DNA from: Mesotoga sp. Brook.08.105.5.1
GTDB lineage: Bacteria > Thermotogota > Thermotogae > Petrotogales > Kosmotogaceae
Direction: 5' to 3'
NCBI RefSeq assembly: GCF_002752635.1
Contig: NZ_AYTW01000028.1
Coordinates: 1-64,000 of the forward strand
Length of the DNA stretch: 64,000 bases
Position numbers and translations under genes: made by a program. The notes under the pieces are model-generated. The model worked only from the letters and a program-made list of their open reading frames with translations, was not told the DNA's origin and made no database searches. This document shows, piece after piece, positions 33,464 to 42,177 of this stretch (position 1 is its first letter; every line of letters begins with the position of its first letter).

Positions 33464-33739
33464 TTATCTGTAAGCGTCTCCACTTCTGACTATCTGAATT
33501 ACGAGCACCAGAAATTGACCGCCTTTCAATTGAAATATTACTCTATAACTGCCGACTCTCAATCGAAGAAGGCCATTATACTTCCCAGTAAGAGGCTTAA
33601 TGTCTGGTTTCTTGTTCGACGAACCATCATAGAACTCACAAAGATCTAGTAAAGTATCGTTTTTCCTGTCTTGCTGCTTCTGGTCCAGTTTTTCAAGTTG
33701 CTTGTCGGCCGCGTTTGTGAGTTCAACGATGTAGTTCAT
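33464..33739 (-). CDS. RelE/ParE-superfamily toxin
   Basis: The product has 91 residues of RelE-like fold: AADKQLEKLDQKQQDR (N-terminal helices), KPLTGKYNGLLRLRVGSYRVIFQL (~49-72), the central strand block with the conserved Arg residues of mRNA interferases, and VLVIQIVRSGDAYR (C-terminus). It is expected to cleave mRNA on ribosomes when the antitoxin is lost. It overlaps the antitoxin gene by 17 nt, the usual coupling for such pairs. Confidence 0.88.
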   Translation of the reverse strand: MNYIVELTNAADKQLEKLDQKQQDRKNDTLLDLCEFYDGSSNKKPDIKPLTGKYNGLLRLRVGSYRVIFQLKGGQFLVLVIQIVRSGDAYR

Positions 33740-34010
33740 ATCTTCTGACTACTTTTAGATCTTCTTCTGTCATCTGATCTAGTATTCTCGTTAGCTCTTC
33801 GTTTTCTTGTGGATCACATGGTTCAGTTGTTGCCATTATCTTGAAGTACATAGAATTATATCCTTCTGTTTTTATAAGGTTCCACAAAGCATGCTCTATG
33901 ATTTCGCTGGCACTTCTGCCCTGAACTTTTTTCAACTCTTTGAGTATCTTCCACGATGAGGGTTTCAACATGATGTTATGCCTTTCCTTAGTTTCTCTGA
34001 TATTTTCCAT
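33723..34010 (-). CDS. Antitoxin partner of the RelE-type toxin
   Basis: The product has 95 residues. The ATG at 34,010 follows GGTGGTG; an upstream in-frame ATG at 34,049 overlaps the promoter and is rejected. The N-terminal region HNIMLKPSSWKILKELKKVQGRSASEIIEHALW looks like a ribbon-helix-helix DNA-binding domain. The acidic tail EPCDPQENEELTRILDQMTEEDL probably wraps the toxin. Its operator overlaps the promoter just upstream, so toxin-antitoxin autoregulation is expected. Confidence 0.82.
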   Translation of the reverse strand: MENIRETKERHNIMLKPSSWKILKELKKVQGRSASEIIEHALWNLIKTEGYNSMYFKIMATTEPCDPQENEELTRILDQMTEEDLKVVRRYELHR

Positions 34011-34023
34011 GGCTTCACCACCG

Positions 34024-34046
34024 TTACACATCGTGTGTAAATTATA
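34024..34046 (-). promoter_or_regulatory. Promoter -10 and operator of the toxin-antitoxin operon
   Basis: On the minus strand TATAAT (34,046-34,041) is immediately followed by the inverted repeat TTACAC-N5-GTGTAA (34,040-34,024). Repressor binding there would occlude the start site. The -35 region (TTAGAA near 34,070) is weak. Confidence 0.65.
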
Positions 34047-34099
34047 CACCCATCATTCCTTCTTTTCTAAAGTCGTGCGGTTGGTTTGTTTTCGACACT

Positions 34100-34460
34100 C
34101 GAATGTTCATTTTTTCTTGCTAAGGCCTTCCATTGAATACATTCTAAAATGCTTTGCACAGGCTTCTTGGGAGATACCTGTTTCTGCTTTCGATTTCTCA
34201 ACCATCTTCTTGTAGTGTTCGCAGCGGTGAAAAATGGAGTCTGACCCGTTTATTTCGTTTATTTACACTTTTTCAATTCCATGTAAGTCCGCAGGCAGCA
34301 TGGTTTTCAATTGTGCGGACAGTGTCCCCACAATTTGAGGATAAAGCCGGTAAAAACGCAGGTAACGATAGAGCTGGCGGCGATTGCAATTACTCACATA
34401 GCAGTGAAAAATGGAGTCTGACCCTATTTATTTGTTCTCTATTTATTTGTTCTTTTTTTG
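34100..34460. repeat. Degenerate mobile-element remnants with two GGAGTCTGACCC motifs
   Basis: Two copies of GAAAAATGGAGTCTGACCC lie at 34,229 and 34,406, both preceded by GCAG and followed by TTTAT. They match the closing motifs at 18.7 and 30.5 kb. Upstream of the first, the minus strand reads RCEHYKKMVEKSKAETGISQ, possibly a transposase fragment. The stretch is otherwise without intact genes. Confidence 0.55.
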
Positions 34461-34797
34461 CTGAGGAAACCACTTCCTCAAGCCTTCGCCTTTCTTCTCC
34501 TCAGGGCATTCGCCTTCCCGAAGCAACTACCGCACTGAAATGGCCGACAACTATCACAGCGGAGTCAAAGAAGAGACAGAACTCCATGAAACGATTCTAA
34601 TGGGTTCAAGAAATGCTGTTTTCAGTTGCTAGTACTAATAATAGTCATTCCAAAAGAACGCGCTTATCGAATTTCTTTACAGGAAAACGGGAGCAGCAAC
34701 TTGACGCTTCTGCTTGCTTCTGGGGAATCGCAGTCAATGAATTCGGACAGCACCGAAAATCGCTCACAGATCGAGTGATCGTCGGATTAATTCACTC
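34461..34797. other. Spacer downstream of the GH172-type gene, no gene seen
   Basis: Short frames on the plus strand have no ribosome-binding site and give low-complexity products. No clear terminator was found for the minus-strand operon ending at 34,798. Confidence 0.4.
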
Positions 34798-35898
34798 CTA
34801 ATCAGCATAGGGCAACCTATCTTCAGGTGGCAGCAGTGATTCGAAACTTTTGTGAGGTTCTGCCTGGTACCAGAAAGCAACAGATGAATAGTCGTCAAAG
34901 CGATTGTTGTTATGCCCCTTTTCTATGGTTACTTTCAACGACTTGCTGAAATAAATCGGATCCTCTATATGAAATCTGTACATGCTCATGTAACCCTTCC
35001 AGTTGCTATCTCCCGGAAGTACCAGTCCAAAGTAATCTGACGCATATCTCTGAGATGGACACCAGGCCATACTGAAGTAATCTTCAGTGCCCGTACCGTG
35101 GAGGGAAGGCGGCCACGAATCGTCATCGATGAAAATCATGTCGTCGCCTTCTCCGTACCAATCCCACTGATCTGTCTCTCGCATGTTATGAACATAGAAG
35201 AAGCAACCGACGTAATGACCTTTGCCTTGAGCATCAAGAACGACGTAGTTGTTCCTGCCGGTCTTGTTCTGGCCTTGAAACTCGAAGATGTTGTTCGCTA
35301 CAAACGGCTCCAGAGCAAAATCCTTTAGATTATTGGGAGCAAGTGTCTTCACCAGAACACTTTCATCTCTCGAAACGCCCTGCTTTCTTCGCCATTGCGC
35401 ATGGAAGTAAGCTATGTTCTCTGGCAACTTTGGCCAGAGTTCGTAATCAATATAGTAATAGGCAACAAGATCTTGGGAAGAATTCTCATTAGTAATCTCT
35501 ATCCGTGCCCTTTTTCTGAATGGCATAGGAAAGAAGCAGTTGAATCCACGACCATCTTCGGGCGACATTTGTATGGGCAGCGAAGAGAAGTTAACTGTCT
35601 TCCCATGACCGGCACCGAAAAAATCCCCTATTGGAGTCTCAACACTTGGCGCACTTTCGTCATCCCAGAAGACCCGGAGTATGCCCTTGCGCAAGAAGTG
35701 CTTCTCAGTAGACCTGAATGTCATCCAAATATGGCTGACAACTCCTGGTCCTTCAATTTCTCCCAGAACCAATGTCTCTCCTGCTGCTATTGCTTTCCAG
35801 TCCCTGTTGCCGCCGCTTTCATCGTAAGATGATATTCTTCCTCTCCTTGCATCTTTTAGTGTCATCAGGTTTCTAAGAGTTCCACTAGAAAAGTCCAT
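34798..35898 (-). CDS. DUF2961 protein, glycoside hydrolase family GH172
   Basis: The product has 366 residues with no signal peptide, so cytoplasmic. The start follows AGGAGGTTTAGG. DUF2961 hallmarks are GPGVVSHIWMTF (~50-61), LRVFWDDESAPSVETPIGDFFG (~73-94), FNCFFPMPFRKRARIEI, and HGTGTEDYFSMAW (~267-279), whose TED Glu is likely in the active site. Characterised GH172 members act on fructofuranose dianhydrides or D-arabinofuranosides. Being the last gene of an operon with a sugar importer and an exported DUF4185 protein, it probably trims imported oligosaccharides. Substrate assignment is inference. Confidence 0.88.
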   Translation of the reverse strand: MDFSSGTLRNLMTLKDARRGRISSYDESGGNRDWKAIAAGETLVLGEIEGPGVVSHIWMTFRSTEKHFLRKGILRVFWDDESAPSVETPIGDFFGAGHGKTVNFSSLPIQMSPEDGRGFNCFFPMPFRKRARIEITNENSSQDLVAYYYIDYELWPKLPENIAYFHAQWRRKQGVSRDESVLVKTLAPNNLKDFALEPFVANNIFEFQGQNKTGRNNYVVLDAQGKGHYVGCFFYVHNMRETDQWDWYGEGDDMIFIDDDSWPPSLHGTGTEDYFSMAWCPSQRYASDYFGLVLPGDSNWKGYMSMYRFHIEDPIYFSKSLKVTIEKGHNNNRFDDYSSVAFWYQAEPHKSFESLLPPEDRLPYAD

Positions 35899-35908
35899 CC
35901 TAAACCTC

Positions 35909-37540
35909 CTATCTGACTAATCTGGCTTTCATTAAATAGACGTTGTATGGCATCCATAATGACATAATGAAGTAAATGTACTCTCCTTCGTTTTCAACTA
36001 ACAGAGGATTCAAAAAGGCCCCGTACAAGCCCGGATACTCCCTGGAAGAAACAAGCTGATATGGTTTACTCCAGGGCCCCCATGGATTGGCAGATTCTCT
36101 TATCTCAAGATCGTGACTGTGCTCATTCAAATAAGTTATTATCCACTTCCCGAGGAAGTGATTGTACATTGCAGAACATTCGCCAACTGGAGCCTCAATA
36201 ATTATCGCTGCGTCTTCTTCTTTTCCTGACCACTGAGGAATTCCTGAGTTATCTAAGCCTGAGAAGTATTCATACGCACCAATTTTCTCTATTTCTTCGC
36301 CATTCACTTTCATTAATTTGACTCCACCGAACCTTCCGCTAGGGATGCCAAAGAAGAATAAAGTATCACTGTTCACGTCACATCCATCAGGAATCTTTAG
36401 CCATTGGGATGCCTTCGCAATGCCTACCTGGGCAAAGTTACTCTCCGAACTCCATTTCACTGAGTCAAGTATTTCCCAGGTCTGTCCGCCGTTCTCTGAA
36501 ACCGCCAGTCCAGAATAGCTCGTGTTCCATCTCCCCGGTTCTCCCCAGCGGTTGACCATCATATAGTGGATATACAGTTTGGAGTTCACCGCTACTCCGT
36601 TAGTAGGAATCGCGGTAATATTTCCGGGCATTGAATGAATCAGTTCTTTTGCTGCTCCGGAAGATTCTTCTGGTCCTCCCCAGTAGAAGGCTTCGCGAAG
36701 CTCTTGCGCTGCAAAGTTCACAGAATTCTCGGTAATATCCGCAAAGATCACTTCATAGTCGGAAGTGCCCCACTCTTTTGCGCCAATCCCATACCTTGCC
36801 GAATTCAGAAAGCCCTCTTTGTCATCGAAAGTGCCCGCTTCAATCCAGTTCTTTCCATCCTGGCTGTAGCTGAAGACGTAAACATTGGAGAATAACCTGT
36901 TTTCAATTCTCAGGTATGGATATAAGGAATTCACTTCAGCGATTTTAACGAATTCTCCTCCGATGATTCCGCTAGCTTCCATTCTCTTGTTGCCCAAATG
37001 GCCCCACATAATCCAACTCCGCATTCCGCTGAAGAAAAGTAATCCACACAAATTCGTTGCTCCAACAGGAGCAGAGTTGCTTTCGATTCTTGTTTCTATT
37101 GACCATCCTCCGGGTAGCTGCGATTTCAGAAGTTTCGGCGCGAGATCAACACTAGACCATAAATCGGCTCCTTTTCCGACATTGAGTTTGATTTTGTTTT
37201 CGGAAAATTCGTATGTCGAACCTCCATCACCTGTTATGAACCCTTCAAAAATGATACCGTCACTTGGATCTTGGTCGGTGGTGAATGCCATAACATTCTT
37301 GCGCCAGTTTGTGTTGTTGATTCCAAAAGTGTCACCAAAAACAAAGAATGTGATCTCACCATCGTTGAAACTGTGACCAAGATCGGTTCCGAAGACGTCA
37401 TACTTGAGCGTGTTGTTGATTGCGTTGGGGCCTGTAAGCTTTGCTACCATTTCCAGTTCTGAAACATCCTTAAGAGATGTGGCAAGGAGAAACGAGCAAA
37501 TCAACACCACGCTTAATAGGAGTACCGCTACTCTTATCAT
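35909..37540 (-). CDS. Exported DUF4185 (GH183-type) protein with inserted DUF1349/LamG-like domain
   Basis: The product has 543 residues. The ATG at 37,540 follows AAGGAGG. The signal peptide MIRVAVLLLSVVLICSFLLATS implies secretion. The DUF4185 five-bladed-propeller start is visible at residues ~45-70 (FGTDLGHSFNDGEITFFVFGDTFG) and resumes after ~290 (GNITAIPTNGVAVNSKLYIHYM, SGLAVSENGGQTWE, YNHFLGKWIITYLNEHSHDLEIRES). Between them, ~110-275 is a beta-sandwich of DUF1349 type (GGWSIETRIES, VYVFSYSQDGKNWIEAGTF). DUF4185 founded GH183, whose characterised members are endo-D-arabinanases. An insert this large within the propeller is unusual. Function is inferred from family and operon. Confidence 0.8.
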   Translation of the reverse strand: MIRVAVLLLSVVLICSFLLATSLKDVSELEMVAKLTGPNAINNTLKYDVFGTDLGHSFNDGEITFFVFGDTFGINNTNWRKNVMAFTTDQDPSDGIIFEGFITGDGGSTYEFSENKIKLNVGKGADLWSSVDLAPKLLKSQLPGGWSIETRIESNSAPVGATNLCGLLFFSGMRSWIMWGHLGNKRMEASGIIGGEFVKIAEVNSLYPYLRIENRLFSNVYVFSYSQDGKNWIEAGTFDDKEGFLNSARYGIGAKEWGTSDYEVIFADITENSVNFAAQELREAFYWGGPEESSGAAKELIHSMPGNITAIPTNGVAVNSKLYIHYMMVNRWGEPGRWNTSYSGLAVSENGGQTWEILDSVKWSSESNFAQVGIAKASQWLKIPDGCDVNSDTLFFFGIPSGRFGGVKLMKVNGEEIEKIGAYEYFSGLDNSGIPQWSGKEEDAAIIIEAPVGECSAMYNHFLGKWIITYLNEHSHDLEIRESANPWGPWSKPYQLVSSREYPGLYGAFLNPLLVENEGEYIYFIMSLWMPYNVYLMKARLVR

Positions 37541-37544
37541 GAAA

Positions 37545-38573
37545 TCAACCTCCTTGCTTTTCTGAAGAGAGATCATTAACTGAATCACGAATTATCAATT
37601 CACCTTCGACGACTACGATTTGAGAGTTTGATTCATTGTTCTTCATCTCTCTTTTCAAAAGTGCCACGGCGTTCATCGCCAAGGACTCGATAGGCTGTCG
37701 GAATGCAGTAATTGGCGGAGACGTTACTTCAAGCCATTCAATGTCGTCAAAGGAAACAAACGAAAGTTCTTGTGGAATCTCTACCCGAAGGGTTTTCAAT
37801 GCCTGAAGAAAAGCCTTTGTTATGACAAGGTTACCGGTTATGAGTGCCGTTGGTCTATGAGAGAGGATTTCAATAGTTTGGGACTTGACATCCTTTTCTA
37901 TGAATAATCCGAATCTTTCGAGGGTGAATTCTTTACTGAGACCAAAATCCTTCATTGCCTCTCTGTAGCCAGCTAATCTCTCTTCTCCCATTGACGTGTT
38001 GGGAACACTCTCTACAAAAGCAATTCTTCTATGACCCTTACGGTACAAGTATCTAACTATCATGTAGACTGCGCTTCTGTTGTCCACATTCACCTGACTT
38101 ACACCAAGCCCTTCAACGTTTCGATCAAAGAAGACTATAGGGATATCCATCCCTTTCACCCTCTTGTAGATTGAAACATTACCGGTTCTATCCACAGGCG
38201 CTGCAAGGATACCGGTAACGTTCTTGGAGACCATTATCTCAAGATACTCACGTTCCTTCTCAAGAGACTCCCTTGTCGTAGAAAGCAGTATCTCATATCC
38301 AGAATCATAAAGAAGCTCTTCTATCTTTGTCACAAAATGTGCAAAGAATGGGTTGAATGTGTCCGGAACCAGCACGCCTATAAGATTTGTCTTCTGATGC
38401 TTGAGGCTCCTGGCAGAATAGTTGGCTATATATCCAAGTTCATCTGCCTTCTGCAAAATTCTCTTCTCCAGAGTCTGACCAACTTCACCCTTCCCGTTAA
38501 GAGCTCTTGAAACAGAAGCTACCGAGACACCCAGTTCTTCGGCAATTGCTTTTATGGTAACCCTTCGCGCCAA
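37545..38573 (-). CDS. LacI-family transcriptional repressor
   Basis: The product has 342 residues. The TTG at 38,573 follows GGAGGAGG by 6 nt; the TTG at 38,588 overlaps that site and is rejected. The HTH reads VTIKAIAEELGVSVASVSRALNGKGEVGQTLEKRI (residues ~5-39), with the hinge ANYSARSLKHQKTNLIGVLVPD, then the periplasmic-binding-like sensor domain. Perfect LacI-type half-palindromes with AAACGTTT cores lie in front of the operon's first gene, so it likely represses its own operon. It sits inside the operon, between permease and glycosidase genes. Confidence 0.92.
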   Translation of the reverse strand: MARRVTIKAIAEELGVSVASVSRALNGKGEVGQTLEKRILQKADELGYIANYSARSLKHQKTNLIGVLVPDTFNPFFAHFVTKIEELLYDSGYEILLSTTRESLEKEREYLEIMVSKNVTGILAAPVDRTGNVSIYKRVKGMDIPIVFFDRNVEGLGVSQVNVDNRSAVYMIVRYLYRKGHRRIAFVESVPNTSMGEERLAGYREAMKDFGLSKEFTLERFGLFIEKDVKSQTIEILSHRPTALITGNLVITKAFLQALKTLRVEIPQELSFVSFDDIEWLEVTSPPITAFRQPIESLAMNAVALLKREMKNNESNSQIVVVEGELIIRDSVNDLSSEKQGG

Positions 38574-38588
38574 CGATTCCTCCTCCAA

Positions 38589-39413
38589 TCAGAGTTTCAT
38601 TCCGGTCATTTTTATGCTCTGCATTAACTGTTTCTGCAATACCACAAATACTATCAAAGTGGGAATAAGAGCTACCGTGCAAGCAGCCAGTTGAATAGCC
38701 CATGGATTATTATACTCTCCACCATACTGGGCGATTCCCAGTTGCACTGTCCTCATTTCCGGCGAATTAATTATCACAAGCGGCCACATGAATGAATTCC
38801 AGTTTGCAAGGAAAAAGAAGACCGCAAGTGCTGAGAGCACGGGCTTTGAGAGCGGCAGTACGATCTTGAAGAAAACCCTCACCAATCCGCTTCCGTCAAT
38901 TATTGCCGCTTCTTCCAGTTCTCTAGGGAACCCCAGATAGAACTGCCTCAAAAAGAAAATCCCGAAAGCGTGAGGAATAGCCGGTATTATAAGCCCTCTG
39001 TAAGAGTCGATCCAGCCGAAGTTTCTCACAATAAGAAACAGCGGGATTAGGATTGCAGAAAACGGAATCATCAGAGTACTGATCACAAGAATAAATAGAA
39101 AATTTCTGCCTCGATAATTGAGTCTCGCCAGTGAATATGCGGCCATTGAGTGAAGAAGAAGTGCAACTATAGTAACAACGGAGGCAACAAAGAAAGTGTT
39201 TAGCATATATCTGGCGAAAGGTACTTGCGAAAATACCTTTGTATAGTTTGACCACACCGGGTTCTCGGGGATTAGTTTCGGCGGGAAAGCGAAGATCTCG
39301 CTAGGTGACTTCAGAGAACTCACGAACATCCAATAGATTGGAAAGAGGAAGAACATCGCTAGAATCACTAGCAAAAAATACCTCAGAATTCCCTTCACTC
39401 TTCTGGTCTTCAT
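38589..39413 (-). CDS. Carbohydrate ABC transporter permease, MalG type
   Basis: The product has 274 residues, six membrane helices, and the EAA loop ELEEAAIIDGSGLVRVFFKIVLPLSKP (about residues 163-190). The start follows GAGGGGG. It partners with the permease encoded 10 bp upstream and ends 15 nt before the LacI start. Confidence 0.93.
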   Translation of the reverse strand: MKTRRVKGILRYFLLVILAMFFLFPIYWMFVSSLKSPSEIFAFPPKLIPENPVWSNYTKVFSQVPFARYMLNTFFVASVVTIVALLLHSMAAYSLARLNYRGRNFLFILVISTLMIPFSAILIPLFLIVRNFGWIDSYRGLIIPAIPHAFGIFFLRQFYLGFPRELEEAAIIDGSGLVRVFFKIVLPLSKPVLSALAVFFFLANWNSFMWPLVIINSPEMRTVQLGIAQYGGEYNNPWAIQLAACTVALIPTLIVFVVLQKQLMQSIKMTGMKL

Positions 39414-39423
39414 AATTACCCCC

Positions 39424-40302
39424 TCACGATCCTGTGGAGACGTTACCGCCTCTCAGTGCTCTCAGCATGAAATAAGATACTCCAAGAAGAATCGCAAATA
39501 GCGTGAAAGCCTGAGCCGATGAGTAACCGAACTGGTACATGTTAAAAGCAGTGTAATAGATGTAGAATGCCGCTGTTGAAGTACTGTAGAATGGACCTCC
39601 CCCTGTAAGGATGTATATCTGATCGAAAACCTGGAAGCTCTGCAAAAAAGTCATTACGAGAACAAAAGCGACAGTTGGTTTCAACAGAGGAAGAGTAATG
39701 TTAAAGAACTTCTGTACACCTGACGCACCATCTATTTCAGCAGCTTCATAGTATTCATTCGAAATCTCGTTCAGGCCTGCAAGAAAGATTACCATGTAGT
39801 AGCCAACACTCATGTATAGACTAACCACAGCAATGCTGTAAAGAGCTTGAGACATAGAGCCAAGAAGTGGTTGTCTAGTTATTCCAAAGAATGACAGAAA
39901 GTAGTTGACGAAACCATAAGGCTGAAACATGTATTTCCAGACGAAAGAAACCGCAACCATAGACATGGCGGTGGGCGCAAAGAAAATGGCCCTGAAAAGC
40001 CCTATTCCAGGCCCCGGCTTCTGAACAAGCATTGCCAAGAGAAGAGCAAATACGAAGTTCAACGGAACAAAGAAGACCGAGTACTTTAGAGTCACAAGGA
40101 TACTGTTTCGCCACTGTGGGTCTTGAAACATTGTCCTGTAATTGTCCAGACCGACAAAGAGCATATCACTTAAGCCATTCCAAGAAAAGAAGCTTATTAC
40201 AAGAGCTACAATAGCAGGGACAATCGCGAAAATTATCAGTCCAGTTATGTCTGGACCTATAAAAGTGTATCCAACCAGTCTTTCCCGATTTTTTCTATTC
40301 AC
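39424..40302 (-). CDS. Carbohydrate ABC transporter permease, MalF type
   Basis: The product has 292 residues with six predicted membrane helices. The EAA loop is YYEAAEIDGASGVQKFFNITLPLLKP (about residues 184-209). The GTG start follows GGGAGG. It is separated from the binding-protein gene by a 21-nt perfect hairpin. No ATPase gene is present, so a shared MsmX-like ATPase is expected elsewhere. Confidence 0.93.
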   Translation of the reverse strand: MNRKNRERLVGYTFIGPDITGLIIFAIVPAIVALVISFFSWNGLSDMLFVGLDNYRTMFQDPQWRNSILVTLKYSVFFVPLNFVFALLLAMLVQKPGPGIGLFRAIFFAPTAMSMVAVSFVWKYMFQPYGFVNYFLSFFGITRQPLLGSMSQALYSIAVVSLYMSVGYYMVIFLAGLNEISNEYYEAAEIDGASGVQKFFNITLPLLKPTVAFVLVMTFLQSFQVFDQIYILTGGGPFYSTSTAAFYIYYTAFNMYQFGYSSAQAFTLFAILLGVSYFMLRALRGGNVSTGS

Positions 40303-40323
40303 AGCAATCCTCCCGAAAAACCA

Positions 40324-40344
40324 GCCCGGGATTCAATCCCGGGC
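40324..40344 (-). terminator. Intra-operon hairpin after the binding-protein gene
   Basis: GCCCGGGATT and AATCCCGGGC form a near-perfect stem with a minimal loop. There is no T-run, so as with the hairpin near 20.8 kb it probably sets the higher expression of the binding protein relative to the permeases. Confidence 0.6.
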
Positions 40345-40357
40345 CAAGAAAATTCAC

Positions 40358-41602
40358 TTACTTTCCGGGAACTCCACCTGTGTATCTACTAAGATATGCA
40401 TCGATAGCCGCAGAAGCCCCTTTTGCAGCAGCCTTGGGATCCATGCCTGCAAACATAACGGCTTGCAAAGCGTCTGATACGGCCTTAACCATTTCCGGAG
40501 TGAATGTCGGCTCCGACTTCGACGTCTTCAGAATCTCCAGAAATACATCATTTGGTGGAGTACTGTAGAACACTTCTCCTGCATCGAGAACAGAGTATCT
40601 GGGTGAGAACTTACTATTAGTTACTGTGCACCAGTCAAGCGGGAAGTCTATCTGCTCTGCTACCAGCCATTTGGCAAACTCGGCGGCTATGTCTGTGTTC
40701 TCTCCTCTGGCATTTAGCATCATCTTCCAACCACCATATACGCTGATGCTCTCTCCTCCCTTTTCGTAAGGAGGAATTGGAAATACTCCAAAGTCGAATT
40801 CAGGGAATTCTGTCTGTAATTGCTTGACGCCCCAGAATCCACAGACGATCATGTCGGCAAGCCCGTTTCCGAATATACCAATATCATTTGCTCCAGCTGG
40901 AAGCGAGGACGGAGCCAACTCTTCTTTGACAAATGATCCCCAAAGATCAAGAGCAGCAACGGCGCCCTCTGAATCGAATGTCGATTTCTCCCAGTTTTCG
41001 TCTACGACGTCTCCACCCGCAGTCCACAGGAACGGATACCATGTGAAGTTCTGATAGTAGCCAGGTACAACTTCAACGATGATTCCGTGGCGGTTGGGAG
41101 TTGTAAGTTTTGCTGCAATTTCCGTCAACTCCGCCCAATCTTGAGGCTGGGCGATCCCCTTCTCTTCGAAAGCAGTCTTGTTGTAAAACAAAGCTACTGG
41201 CTCCATTTCAAGTGGAAGGGCATATATTTCCCCTCCAACAGTTACAGCCTCAATCGTCTCGGGCAAGAAGTCCGAAATGATATCTGCAGTCAAGTATTCA
41301 CTGAGCGGCAGAGCAATTCCAGCATTGACGTATCTGAGAAAATCACCTGGACTTATGAAGAAAACATCAGGTCCTTCGCCAGTTGCAAAGGCAGTGGTGA
41401 GTTTAGTCCCAGTGTAGTCTCCCCAGGGGAAAGTCTCAAATACCACTTTCTTGTCCGGGTTTTCTTCATTCCAGAGATCAACAAATCTCTGAATTGTAGC
41501 ATCTGCGTATGTGTCAGTAAACTTCCAAAAAGTGATCTCTGCAGATACCGCAGTAACAACAAGAAGCGCAGAAACTAGAAACAGTAACAAGAACTTTTTC
41601 AC
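40358..41602 (-). CDS. ABC transporter extracellular solute-binding protein, family 1
   Basis: The product has 414 residues. GTG start after AGGAGGGG; signal peptide MKKFLLLFLVSALLVVTAVSA. Family 1 landmarks are ITFWKFTDTYADATIQRFVDLWNEENP, TAFATGEGPDVFFISPGDFLRYVNAG (~72-97), IYALPLEMEPVALFYNKTAFEEKGI and the closing AVMFAGMDPKAAAKGASAAID. It is the first gene of the operon with LacI operators upstream. The ligand is presumably an oligosaccharide released by the secreted DUF4185 enzyme. Confidence 0.93.
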   Translation of the reverse strand: MKKFLLLFLVSALLVVTAVSAEITFWKFTDTYADATIQRFVDLWNEENPDKKVVFETFPWGDYTGTKLTTAFATGEGPDVFFISPGDFLRYVNAGIALPLSEYLTADIISDFLPETIEAVTVGGEIYALPLEMEPVALFYNKTAFEEKGIAQPQDWAELTEIAAKLTTPNRHGIIVEVVPGYYQNFTWYPFLWTAGGDVVDENWEKSTFDSEGAVAALDLWGSFVKEELAPSSLPAGANDIGIFGNGLADMIVCGFWGVKQLQTEFPEFDFGVFPIPPYEKGGESISVYGGWKMMLNARGENTDIAAEFAKWLVAEQIDFPLDWCTVTNSKFSPRYSVLDAGEVFYSTPPNDVFLEILKTSKSEPTFTPEMVKAVSDALQAVMFAGMDPKAAAKGASAAIDAYLSRYTGGVPGK

Positions 41603-41638
41603 TTTGACCCCTCCTTTTCAGCTCGAAGATATTCTCAG

Positions 41639-41648
41639 TAAACGTTTG
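41639..41648. promoter_or_regulatory. LacI-type half-conserved operator TAAACGTTTG
   Basis: AAACGTTT core, 37 nt upstream of the binding-protein start. It shares the TAAACGTTT sequence with the stronger site 55 bp further upstream, allowing looped or cooperative repression. Confidence 0.6.
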
Positions 41649-41693
41649 GGACATAGATATCACTAATAGTCTGCTATTGCTTTCTGGATAATA

Positions 41694-41707
41694 CGTAAAC
41701 GTTTACG
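41694..41707. promoter_or_regulatory. LacI-type operator CGTAAACGTTTACG
   Basis: A perfect 14-bp palindrome with the central CG and flanking A/T typical of LacI/GalR operators. It lies about 92 bp before the first gene of the GH172/DUF4185 operon and is the likely binding site of the operon's own repressor. Confidence 0.75.
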
Positions 41708-42177
41708 ATATATCATAACAAGAAACCACTGTTTCAACAAAGTCTTACTACAGTCGATTATTCACAGACTGGACGAAATACAACCAACCTAGGCACCCAG
41801 TTGATCTATTGCTCCATTAGCCGCCAGTAATTTACTGAAAGCAAGAACTTAGTTACAGCATTCTCTGCAGACCACTTAAACACTCAGAAATCGTTGCAGA
41901 CAGTTTTATCACGTCGTTGAAGATCCCTTGATGCAGGAAAAGACAGATGTCAACCTCTTGAAATTCCCTGTTACCTAACCAGTGTTTAATAGCTAGCGAC
42001 CCAGAAAAGAACATTTCAACCCAAAACACCGAGAGGAGTAACAGGAGTCTTTCATACGCAACATGAAAGATAACACTCACTGTATGAAGACGAAAACTCA
42101 CATCCGGATTCTACAGTGACTTCTAGAAAATAAACATAGAAATAACTGTGTTGACAATCCGAAGAAGAGAGACGGTC
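41708..42177. other. Spacer between the sugar operon and the defence island
   Basis: No gene is supported; one 82-codon minus frame (41,853-42,101) lacks a ribosome-binding site and family resemblance. The boundary between metabolic and defence genes falls here. Confidence 0.4.
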
